In this document: positions 1 through 6,207 of the stretch, piece by piece
Layout: the number at the start of each line of letters is the position of its first letter
Numbering within the stretch: the first letter of the stretch is position 1
NCBI GenBank assembly: GCA_002686195.1
Contig: NZAS01000130.1
Location: forward strand, 1-20,150
Direction: 5' to 3'
Source of the DNA: Candidatus Pacearchaeota archaeon
Lineage (GTDB): Archaea > Nanoarchaeota > Nanoarchaeia > Pacearchaeales > GW2011-AR1
DNA: 20,150 nt
The notes under the pieces: generated by a model
What the model was told of the DNA's origin: nothing
What the model saw: the letters and a program-made list of their open reading frames with translations, nothing else
Databases searched by the model: none
Made by a program: the position numbers and the translations under genes

Positions 1-24
1 ATTCTGTTTGATGCATTGAGGTAG
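1..24 (+). CDS. Possible 3' end of an upstream gene
   Basis: Reading from base 1 gives seven codons (ILFDALR) and then TAG, which ends 8 nt before the next start codon. This spacing suits the tail of an upstream gene in the same operon. Seven codons are too few to identify a product, and the other two frames also meet stops within 20 bases, so the choice of frame is a guess. Confidence 0.25.
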   Translation: MLFDALR

Positions 25-32
25 GAGGAGTA

Positions 33-248
33 ATGATAAACACGTATGGAATTCGCAAAATGTCAACTATGGAATATTATAAGGTATTTCAAGAAGTGCG
101 AGCGGCAAAAGAACTTGCTAGAGTGAACGTCCAAACCCAATTGGCAACTCATGAACGAGAAAAGCACATGGTTAGTGCAAATGACAACCGAAACAATGAT
201 GTTATGGCTCCAAGAAAATGGGGTTCTAACTTAGACGTAATAGCATAG
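33..248 (+). CDS. Small hypothetical protein, 71 aa
   Basis: I do not recognise this protein. It starts at an ATG with a very strong ribosome binding site (GGAGGAG 4 nt upstream of the ATG). It is polar and rich in Asn, Glu, Lys and Arg, with a predicted helical stretch at about residues 12-45 (MEYYKVFQEVRAAKEL...). There is no signal peptide or membrane segment and no Cys. Its stop lies only about 24 nt before the flagellin-like gene, so the two are probably co-transcribed. An in-frame Met at residue 10 is an alternative start, but the Shine-Dalgarno favours the first ATG. The good ribosome binding site and tight packing make it a likely real gene of unknown function. Confidence 0.65.
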   Translation: MINTYGIRKMSTMEYYKVFQEVRAAKELARVNVQTQLATHEREKHMVSANDNRNNDVMAPRKWGSNLDVIA

Positions 249-271
249 TAATGGAAAAAAGGGGAATTCGT

Positions 272-1168
272 ATGAATCTTAGTGGAATAACCGCAAAAGC
301 ACACACGCAGTATGCACTGGCAACTAGAGAAGTTGAAAATTCAATGCGTAGAATTGCAGAAGGACGACCAGATCTAAATTCTGGTGATAAAGCAAGGGTT
401 GGGAGAATGAACACCACCTTGAGTATGTTGCGATTGGCAAATAGTACTGTCAAACAAAGTCAAGATTTGCTAGAAACAGCAGAGAGTGGTGTTAGTTCTG
501 TCAATGACGTTCTAACTCGATTGCGAGAAATTGCAGTTCAATCTTCAAATGAGGATTTGACTGCTGATACTAGAGCAGGGTTGATTGATGAGTTTAATGC
601 ATTAGTAAAGGAATTAGATTATGTGGCAAAGAATACGGCATATGATGGGGTTGAATTATTGGATGGTACTTTTGGTGATAGAGATGTTATTATCGAAGGT
701 ACGGGGGAAACCGAAACCATCAATATTGAATTATCAGATCTCACCCTTGATGGATTGAAATTGACTGCACATACGGTTACATTGGAATCAGGAGATAGCC
801 GTATTGGTCAAGATAATGGTCAGGGTGGTACTTATTCTGAAGGTGATACAGTATCGGTTTCTGCTACATCCATCGACAGTGCAAATGATGCCGATGATGC
901 ACTGGCACGTATAGATGCAGCCATTGCAACTGTTCAAGCAGAAGCATCTGATGTCAATTCCAAAATAGAACGGTTCAACTTTACTATCAGTCATTTGGGT
1001 AATATGATTACAATGAATGAAGAAAGTCTTGCCACTATATTGGATTTTGACGAAGCAGCTGAGATGGCATCTCTTGCTGATTTTCAGATTCGACAGCAAA
1101 CGGCAATTGCTATGATGGCACAGGCACAACAATTGTCACAAACTGTGATGCAACTTTTACAGGGGTAA
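272..1168 (+). CDS. Flagellin homologue, 298 aa
   Basis: This is a clear flagellin-family protein. The N-terminal region (about residues 1-135) has the D0/D1 pattern: an amphipathic helix with SMRRIAEGRPDLNSGDKA in place of the usual LSSGLRINSAKDDAA, then LLETAESGVSSVNDVLTRL, REIAVQSSNEDLTADTR, and a KNTAYDGVELLDG turn. The C-terminal region (about 205-298) has the matching D1/D0 helix, ending in DFQIRQQTAIAMMAQAQQLS and QTVMQLLQG, the hallmark flagellin C-terminus. The central region is short and Gly/Asp/Ser-rich, so there is no large D2/D3 insert. I chose ATG 272 because AGGGGAA lies just upstream; the earlier in-frame ATG at 251 contains that ribosome binding site. The gene lies 5 nt before gp33. 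In bacteria this family polymerises into the flagellar filament after type III export. No chaperone, hook or export gene is nearby, so its phage role is unknown. Confidence 0.93.
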   Translation: MNLSGITAKAHTQYALATREVENSMRRIAEGRPDLNSGDKARVGRMNTTLSMLRLANSTVKQSQDLLETAESGVSSVNDVLTRLREIAVQSSNEDLTADTRAGLIDEFNALVKELDYVAKNTAYDGVELLDGTFGDRDVIIEGTGETETINIELSDLTLDGLKLTAHTVTLESGDSRIGQDNGQGGTYSEGDTVSVSATSIDSANDADDALARIDAAIATVQAEASDVNSKIERFNFTISHLGNMITMNEESLATILDFDEAAEMASLADFQIRQQTAIAMMAQAQQLSQTVMQLLQG

Positions 1169-1173
1169 GATAA

Positions 1174-1431
1174 ATGTTGGCACTAACGGAAGAAGAATTC
1201 TTAGAGGTTGTAACTGAGCATACTAGTAAAAGTTTTTCTTTGGGGGTTGAGACTATTAAACGTGATTGGGAACTGAGCAGTTATGTTGATGCAGTATTTG
1301 CATTTATTGATGAAAATGATATTGCGGTTGACATAGTGCCGAAGTTACTAAACAAGTCACTGAAGGATAAATTAGAGTTAGAGGCAATGGAATTGAATTT
1401 GCTACCAAGAACAGGTGCATTGCCTATATGA
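1174..1431 (+). CDS. 33: gp33-like late-transcription co-activator, 85 aa
   Basis: In T4, gp33 binds host RNA polymerase and the gp45 sliding clamp and, with gp55, activates late promoters. The second half here (SSYVDAVFAFIDENDIAV, then VPKLLNKSLKDKLELEAMEL and NLLPRTGALPI) matches the pattern I recall for the short gp33 proteins of marine T4-like phages, with an acidic helix, an EAxxLN motif and a hydrophobic C-terminus of the kind that contacts the clamp in T4. It is shorter than T4 gp33 (112 aa). The gene lies 5 nt after the flagellin gene, its start is preceded by GGGG, and its stop overlaps the gp59 start by 4 nt (ATGA). The order 33-59-32 supports the call. TATAAATA boxes elsewhere in the window fit its presumed targets. 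Confidence 0.75.
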   Translation: MLALTEEEFLEVVTEHTSKSFSLGVETIKRDWELSSYVDAVFAFIDENDIAVDIVPKLLNKSLKDKLELEAMELNLLPRTGALPI

Positions 1432-2012
1432 ATCCTTTGGATTGCTATAAAGTGTACATGGCAATTAGGTTGCATTTTTTTAGCAAGAGTTATGATTATT
1501 TCAAGTATAATGGCAAGGTACGGGCAAGTAGTGATTCCTTTTACAAACGAAGGGATAAGTACAGGTTCGATCATCTTTGTCGTCAGTACAATGAAAAGAA
1601 TATAATGCAATTTTTTGTGGCAAATTTCTCTAGTGGTGATAAATATGGTGGTCTGCATACAGAAGAATCAGATCAGGTTTATCAGGATTGGAGAAAACGA
1701 ACACAGAGGTTGCGTTATCAATTCAAATCAGACATATCTAAATTACTAGATGTGTCTGATTTAGACCAACTGTTCATAGTTGAAGATGGGCAGAATCCAA
1801 CAGTATTGACCATGTATTATCGTGGGGATATATCGTTGGAAACATTTGTGATAATGAATCAGATTTTGAATTTCTTTCCACAATTTGATAGTCAGATAGA
1901 AGATGATATCATGTGGCCAGAAACACAAAAACTGTGTCAGAAATATATTAGTTTTCTCGATGTCGATGTGAAAGTTTTTCGTGAAATATTGAAAAATAAG
2001 CTTGACATCTGA
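1428..2012 (+). CDS. 59: gp59-like helicase loader, 194 aa
   Basis: Gp59 loads the gp41 replicative helicase onto gp32-coated forks and couples recombination intermediates to replication. The N-terminus (DCYKVYMAIRLHFFSKSYDY, then FKYNGKVRASSDSFYKRRDK) has the family's DNA-binding N-domain signature: a YK.Y.AI..HF segment followed by YDYFKYNGK and a basic stretch. The rest is helical, with a QFKSDISKL motif near residue 101. Length is close to T4 gp59 (217 aa). The start overlaps the gp33 stop (ATGA), which suggests translational coupling; AGGTG upstream is a weak ribosome binding site. The 3' end carries the gp32 promoter, so the gp59 coding sequence and the promoter overlap at 2002-2012. 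Confidence 0.85.
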   Translation: MNPLDCYKVYMAIRLHFFSKSYDYFKYNGKVRASSDSFYKRRDKYRFDHLCRQYNEKNIMQFFVANFSSGDKYGGLHTEESDQVYQDWRKRTQRLRYQFKSDISKLLDVSDLDQLFIVEDGQNPTVLTMYYRGDISLETFVIMNQILNFFPQFDSQIEDDIMWPETQKLCQKYISFLDVDVKVFREILKNKLDI

Positions 2013-2030
2013 GGAATTTAATGGTATAAT
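2002..2030 (+). promoter_or_regulatory. Consensus sigma70-type promoter for gp32
   Basis: TTGACA at 2002-2007, a 17-bp spacer, and TATAAT at 2025-2030 preceded by TGG (extended -10 form). Both hexamers match the consensus fully. The -35 lies inside the last codons of gp59. The predicted start is near 2037, leaving a leader of about 70 nt before the gp32 ATG. This is a host-polymerase promoter design, unlike the TATAAATA late boxes elsewhere in the window, and fits a protein needed early and in large amounts. Confidence 0.85.
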
Positions 2031-2039
2031 TACTATTAT

Positions 2040-2058
2040 ACAATCAAGAGTTGATTGT
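2040..2058 (+). promoter_or_regulatory. 5'-terminal hairpin in the gp32 leader
   Basis: ACAATCAA (2040-2047), loop GAG, TTGATTGT (2051-2058): a perfect 8-bp inverted repeat starting about 3 nt after the predicted transcription start. It is not followed by a T run, so it is not an attenuator. It could stabilise the 5' end or serve as the structured nucleation element of a gp32 translational operator, as the pseudoknot does in T4. The role is inferred. Confidence 0.65.
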
Positions 2059-2073
2059 GTTGTGAATAAGCAG

Positions 2074-2104
2074 AATACAAACAATACGATAATACGGAGA
2101 ATAC
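2074..2104 (+). promoter_or_regulatory. Four spaced AATAC repeats before the gp32 start (possible translational operator)
   Basis: AATAC occurs at 2074, 2083, 2091 and 2100, with spacings of 9, 8 and 9 nt, in an A-rich segment I cannot fold into stable structure. The GGAG ribosome binding site (2096-2099) lies among the repeats and the ATG is at 2109. T4 gp32 represses its own translation by cooperative binding to an unstructured AU-rich leader with short repeats beside a structured element. The layout here is similar, but function is inferred. Confidence 0.5.
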
Positions 2105-2108
2105 GAAT

Positions 2109-2984
2109 ATGAGTGGATTTGCATCCATGAAAAGTAACCGACAGTCTTTCTTAGACAGTCTTTCAACCGAATTAGAAAAAACCCAAACTAACAATAGTAA
2201 CTCTTTTGAAGATGAACGCATTTGGAAATGTGAACGTGATAAGTCTGGTAACGGATATGCGGTCATTCGATTCCTACCACCGATTGAAGGTGAATCAACG
2301 CCATGGGTACGCATTTTCTCACATGGTTTTCAAGGTACTGGTGGATGGTACATCGAAAATTCGTTGACTACATTCAACGAGAAAGATCCTGTTAGTGAGT
2401 ATAATACATCCTTGTGGAATAATGGAACGGAAGCAGGGAAGGAACAGGCACGTAAGCAGAAACGTAGGTTGAACTATTTTAGTAATATCTATGTTATTGA
2501 AGATCCAGCAAACCCACAAAACAACGGTCAAGTTCGTTTGTTCAAGTATGGGAAAAAGATTTTTGATAAGATCAACGATTTGATGAATCCAGAATTCAAG
2601 GATGAAACTCCCGTCAACCCATTTGACCTTTGGGGTGGAGCAAACTTCAAAATTAAGATTCGCATGGTTGATGGTTTTGTCAATTATGACAAGTCCGAAT
2701 TTGATGCAATTGCACCGTTGTCTGATGATGATGCCGAATTGGAAACGATTTGGACTAGTGAGTATAGTTTGCAAGAGTTACTTGGTCGTGATAACTTCAA
2801 GACCTATGATGAACTGAAAACTAAACTGGATAGAATTTTGGGGTTGGTAGAAGATCCAGCAACTAAGTTTGATCCAAGTGATTTTGAAACTAAGGAAACA
2901 CCAGCACCAGTGACTGCCGAAACGGTTAGTGCTGATGGTGATGAAACCTTATCATATTTTGCTAATCTAGCAAACGATCAATAA
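2109..2984 (+). CDS. 32: gp32-like single-stranded DNA-binding protein, 291 aa
   Basis: Coats ssDNA during replication, recombination and repair and interacts with gp59. The N-terminal B region (about 1-20) is basic and polar, as needed for cooperative binding. The core has the family's FSNIYVIEDPANPQNNGQVR and LFKYGKKIFDKIND segments (about 124-157), followed by PFDLWGGANFKIKIRMVDGF and VNYDKSEF. In T4 the equivalent is [20 protein letters not shown]...GKKIWDKI. The C-terminus is acidic and ends DGDETLSYFANLANDQ, like the T4 A domain. The zinc-binding His-Cys3 cluster of T4 gp32 is missing: the corresponding stretch reads FNEKDPVSEYNTSLW, and the only Cys is residue 41. Length is close to T4 (301 aa). 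It has its own strong promoter and leader, and a hairpin follows the stop. Confidence 0.92.
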   Translation: MSGFASMKSNRQSFLDSLSTELEKTQTNNSNSFEDERIWKCERDKSGNGYAVIRFLPPIEGESTPWVRIFSHGFQGTGGWYIENSLTTFNEKDPVSEYNTSLWNNGTEAGKEQARKQKRRLNYFSNIYVIEDPANPQNNGQVRLFKYGKKIFDKINDLMNPEFKDETPVNPFDLWGGANFKIKIRMVDGFVNYDKSEFDAIAPLSDDDAELETIWTSEYSLQELLGRDNFKTYDELKTKLDRILGLVEDPATKFDPSDFETKETPAPVTAETVSADGDETLSYFANLANDQ

Positions 2985-3002
2985 TCGAAAAGAAAAGTGA
3001 AA

Positions 3003-3035
3003 AAACCCGAAAATAGAGCGAACATTTTCGGGTTT
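3003..3035 (+). terminator. Hairpin after gp32 (probable terminator)
   Basis: AAACCCGAAAAT (3003-3014), a 9-nt loop, ATTTTCGGGTTT (3024-3035): a perfect 12-bp stem that can extend through flanking GTGA/TCAC with a bulge. An A-rich stretch precedes it, but the downstream sequence (CACTTGTCTAAT) is not a true T run, so termination may be partial. It could also protect the gp32 mRNA 3' end. Confidence 0.65.
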
Positions 3036-3086
3036 CACTTGTCTAATATAGTGTGAGAAGAAAAACAAACAAAAATAGGAGAAAAC

Positions 3087-3599
3087 ATGAGTTTTTTGAA
3101 AAATCTGTCGATTACTAAGGCAGTTGGAATTGCAGCTATCGCAGGGATGTTAGTTGCTGGTACAGTCACTGTAGCAGAAGAAGGTGAGAATAGACGTAAA
3201 AATCGTAGGGAACGAATTGAAGAACATATTCCTGTAAGTTCGGAAGTGCGATTCAATTTCCGACAACGAAATTTTGTGCAACGAACAGTTACTAGTTGGT
3301 TTATTGCATCCTTTTCGTTGGATATATCCGATGAAGAATTCTTGCGTTTGCGTGATGTGTATGCAAGGGTAATTAGCAAGTCTGGTGTGATTTTCAAAGG
3401 GTATGCTGATAATCCGAATAACATTTCACCATCGGAAAAGAAGAACACTAAAGGTGAATACGAGACTATCGTAGAGGAATTCACGAATCAGGTCAAGCAA
3501 ACCATTGGTGTGGAAAAATACAACCTATTGGTAAGTATGACAGATGACAAACGTGATGGTTCTATGATGCGGTTTCGTAGAGGTAGACGTGTAGAATAA
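3087..3599 (+). CDS. Exported protein of unknown function, 170 aa
   Basis: I do not recognise the family. Residues 1-30 form a classical Sec signal peptide: a basic start (MSFLKNLSITK), a hydrophobic core (AVGIAAIAGMLVAGTV) and a plausible cleavage after TVTVA, before EEGEN. No lipobox Cys is present. The mature part begins very basic (RRKNRRERIEEH), then has an SDEEFLRLRDVYARVISKSG helix and a second helix (EYETIVEEFTNQVKQTIG), and ends in Arg-rich GRRVE. Two charged helices after a signal peptide loosely resemble small periplasmic stress or chaperone-like proteins such as CpxP/Spy, but I see no LTxxQ motif, so that is only a thought. The ribosome binding site is AGGAG. The gene lies alone between two hairpins and faces the convergent tape-measure-like gene, as host-modifying 'moron' genes often do. 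Confidence 0.8.
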   Translation: MSFLKNLSITKAVGIAAIAGMLVAGTVTVAEEGENRRKNRRERIEEHIPVSSEVRFNFRQRNFVQRTVTSWFIASFSLDISDEEFLRLRDVYARVISKSGVIFKGYADNPNNISPSEKKNTKGEYETIVEEFTNQVKQTIGVEKYNLLVSMTDDKRDGSMMRFRRGRRVE

Positions 3600-3617
3600 T
3601 TGCAATTAGTAATGATG

Positions 3618-3648
3618 ATACCCAACAGAGATGTTGGGTATTTTTTTT
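3618..3648 (+). terminator. Strong intrinsic terminator
   Basis: ATACCCAACA (3618-3627), loop GAGA, TGTTGGGTAT (3632-3641), then a run of eight T ending at 3648. This is a perfect 10-bp stem with a tetraloop, the textbook factor-independent form. It ends the rightward block. On the other strand no T run follows the hairpin, so it is unlikely to stop the convergent transcript efficiently. Confidence 0.95.
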
Positions 3649-3650
3649 GT

Positions 3651-6203
3651 CTAAATTGTGCTTGCTGATGCTCTGAATCCAGCATCGGTAGGTGAATCTT
3701 GTACAATTAGTGCATTATTGGAAACTGTACTAATTGTACTCGCAGATACAATGTTGTTAGTTGGGTTAGTAGGTGTCATAGTCATTTCATTTTTGATACT
3801 AGCAGTTTCTAATGCTTGTTGCATCATGGAAACACCCCTATCAGTTCGACTGCCAGAAAAGGATACAACATCTACTGGTTGAATTGCATCAGCAATCCCA
3901 CCTTTGACTGTGTTGACCACGTTTCTGGTTTCAGTTCTTGCCAACTGTAGATCTAGTAATTTACTGGCAAATGGTAAGGCACTCAATGCCGCCATTGCTA
4001 GAACAGCACCACCCAATCCTTTGGATTCTTTGGCAAAGTCTCTAACGGCATATCCTAATAATTTGAAACCATCGGCAAGGTTTGCAAATCTATCTTCTGG
4101 TATTGCTACCAATTCAGCAAGACCACTAGTGGCAACACCCAATGCTAACATTGCTGGAATTGCACCAGTAGCAAATAGTGCAAAGGTTGCCAATGCTGGC
4201 CCAAGTAGTGCAAATCCACCAGCAAGTTTTAGGAAGTTGGCATCACCTAATGTGACTAATGCTTGTGCAAAAGTAGTAATAAACGAACTTAGTGCCATAC
4301 CAACAGTACTGATGAAATTGCCGATGCTAGTGAAGAAATTGCTAACGATACCTTGAAGTCTGTCTAAGAAATCACCGAATGCACCAAGCATGTTAGTGAT
4401 AGGTGGAACTGCGGTTTCAATAGCAGGGGCAAGCAATCCTAATGACAATCCCAATGCACCAACACCAAGTGCTAAACCAAGTAGTCCTGGCGTGGCAATT
4501 GCCGCGGCAATCCCAAAGGCAGCCAATGGGAGTACAAGAGCAGCTAGTCCACCAGCAAGTTTTAGGAAATTGGTAAACGGTATTTCTGATAATTCTTTGA
4601 TGCCACTGATGAGTGCTTTGAATGCGTCTAGTAATATACCACCTACTGTTTTGACTAATGCTACGAACCCATCAACCACTATTTTGAGTGCAGGGGCCAT
4701 CAGTTGTAATGCTTTACCCAATCCCATGAATGCCAGTGTTAGTACACCTAGTGCAGCTGCACCGATTGCCAGTGTGATCGGATCAATTTTTCCTAATGCT
4801 TGGAACAATGCGGCGATACCTTGACCAGCAAAGGTCATCAATTTGACAAATCCTTTTCCTACAATATCAATAACTTTTTGAAGGATCTTTCCAACACCAT
4901 CAACCAGTTTTTCAACAACCTTGAGTGCTTCTTTCAAGATGTTGCCGATTCCCTTGATGAATTCTTGAATAACCTTGAAGATGCCTTTTACTATACCTTG
5001 TAAGGATTTCAGTGGGTTGAATTTTCCACTGGCAATTTTATCTAGTGTACCTGTATCCTTACCTTCAACTTTTATGGTCTGTTCTTCTTGATCGGATTTT
5101 TGTTGTTCTAAACTATCGGCAATCCGTTCTTGGGTTTCTGCTTGTTCTGCTTGGATTCCAGCCGATTCACTTGCTTGTTCTTCTGCAAATATATTTGTTG
5201 CAACAGGTGGTGTCGCAACAACTTCAACTTTTTGTGGTTGTGCTGTTGGTTCTATTGGTGCAGGGGTGGGAACTGCTGATTCTAATCTATCTTCATTCGT
5301 GTCTACCTTTTCTAGTAAATCACCTGCAATGCTTTGTTGTTTTATTGCATCCCCCATAAAACCACCAAAGAGTTTCATTGGGAGTGCTATCCGTTCTGGT
5401 TCTTTTTGTTCTTCTGCTACTTTTTTCTTTATATCTTCATCTGATAGTGTTGGTTCATCTGCTCTAATTCGTTTTTCTATTTTTACTGCTTCTATTTGTT
5501 CATCAAGAGGATTTTCACCCTTTCCTATTAACTCTTTTCCGAAACTCCAAGCCTTACCAATCGATGATTCAGAGAATTGTGATTTTAGAGTATCAACCAT
5601 CCCCGTGGCTGCCTTATTTGCACCTAGTAACATATCCTGTACTTTATTGAGTTGCTTACCCTTTAGTTCATTGAGTTTTTCCTCTTTTTTCTCAAGATCT
5701 GCTATTTTTTGTGCGGAACTTTTTTGTGCTTCTAATTCTTTTTTCTGTTCTTCTACATTATTTTTATGTAATTCGTCTGCTTTCTGTTTTTCTGTAAGGG
5801 CCTGTGCTTTCTGTTGTGCAATTGCCTGTTTAGTGATTTCATCTCTGACAGATATTTCTTCTTTTACACTATTAATAGTAACGTCATGTGCTTCTTTTAT
5901 CTTTTTTTCTTTTTCAGTTCGATTGTGTTGTTCAGATGCCAATTGTCTTTCGAGTGCATCTATTACGATTTGATCTCTGTTTGCTCTTGCTTTGGCAATT
6001 CTGTCTTGTGTTCTTTTGATCTGCTCGTTGTTTCGTTCCAAATCAGATTGCAGTTTTTCTTCTGCTTTTAATTGTTTTTCGAGCAAATCTGCTTTGGCGT
6101 CTTTTATTTTTTCGGCATCGATATTCTGTTGCCGTCTTTCATCCGCAATTCTTTTTGCTCGTTCTTCTTCTAACTTTTTTATTTCGTCTTGTAAGTCTGC
6201 CAT
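3651..6203 (-). CDS. Tape-measure-like large tail protein, 850 aa
   Basis: Residues 1-190 are a near-continuous charged coiled coil (starting MADLQDEIKKLEEERAKRIA). Residues 310-375 are a Pro/Ala/Glu/Gln-rich linker. From about 400 the protein is a run of amphipathic and hydrophobic Gly/Ala helices, with strongly apolar stretches near 476-495, 548-594 and 660-690. The last 100 residues are Ser/Thr/Asn-rich. Long coiled coil plus membrane-like helices is the usual makeup of phage tape-measure proteins, which set tail length and can help DNA cross the membrane. T4's gp29 has 590 aa. Two copies of FLKLAGG (546-552 and 657-663) and a weaker third near 706 suggest internal duplication. It lies last in the minus-strand block, downstream of the gp26 chaperone region, where a tape measure would be expected. 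AAGG precedes the start. I see no direct gp29 signature, so a membrane-active baseplate hub protein is an alternative. Confidence 0.6.
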   Translation of the reverse strand: MADLQDEIKKLEEERAKRIADERRQQNIDAEKIKDAKADLLEKQLKAEEKLQSDLERNNEQIKRTQDRIAKARANRDQIVIDALERQLASEQHNRTEKEKKIKEAHDVTINSVKEEISVRDEITKQAIAQQKAQALTEKQKADELHKNNVEEQKKELEAQKSSAQKIADLEKKEEKLNELKGKQLNKVQDMLLGANKAATGMVDTLKSQFSESSIGKAWSFGKELIGKGENPLDEQIEAVKIEKRIRADEPTLSDEDIKKKVAEEQKEPERIALPMKLFGGFMGDAIKQQSIAGDLLEKVDTNEDRLESAVPTPAPIEPTAQPQKVEVVATPPVATNIFAEEQASESAGIQAEQAETQERIADSLEQQKSDQEEQTIKVEGKDTGTLDKIASGKFNPLKSLQGIVKGIFKVIQEFIKGIGNILKEALKVVEKLVDGVGKILQKVIDIVGKGFVKLMTFAGQGIAALFQALGKIDPITLAIGAAALGVLTLAFMGLGKALQLMAPALKIVVDGFVALVKTVGGILLDAFKALISGIKELSEIPFTNFLKLAGGLAALVLPLAAFGIAAAIATPGLLGLALGVGALGLSLGLLAPAIETAVPPITNMLGAFGDFLDRLQGIVSNFFTSIGNFISTVGMALSSFITTFAQALVTLGDANFLKLAGGFALLGPALATFALFATGAIPAMLALGVATSGLAELVAIPEDRFANLADGFKLLGYAVRDFAKESKGLGGAVLAMAALSALPFASKLLDLQLARTETRNVVNTVKGGIADAIQPVDVVSFSGSRTDRGVSMMQQALETASIKNEMTMTPTNPTNNIVSASTISTVSNNALIVQDSPTDAGFRASASTI
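4215..4568 (-). repeat. 21-bp direct repeat pair inside the tape-measure-like gene
   Basis: TCCACCAGCAAGTTTTAGGA plus one further A occurs at 4215-4235 and again, identical, at 4548-4568, exactly 333 bp (111 codons) apart and in the same frame. Both copies encode the FLKLAGG region on the minus strand. The conservation at DNA level within a diverged protein repeat suggests a fairly recent duplication or gene conversion of a tape-measure module. Confidence 0.8.
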
Positions 6204-6207
6204 TTTA

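Noticed and set aside
251..271. ATG 251 as the flagellin start.
   Set aside because: The seven extra codons (MEKRGIR) consist mainly of the AAAAAGGGG ribosome binding site for ATG 272, and flagellin N-termini do not need them.
3904..5973. Long open frames on the + strand opposite the 850-aa gene (3904-4356, 4390-4824, 5266-5973).
   Set aside because: They are low-complexity mirror images of the Ala/Gly- and Lys/Glu-rich coding strand (Ser/Phe/Asn/Pro-rich products), lack ribosome binding sites and lie wholly inside a convincing gene.
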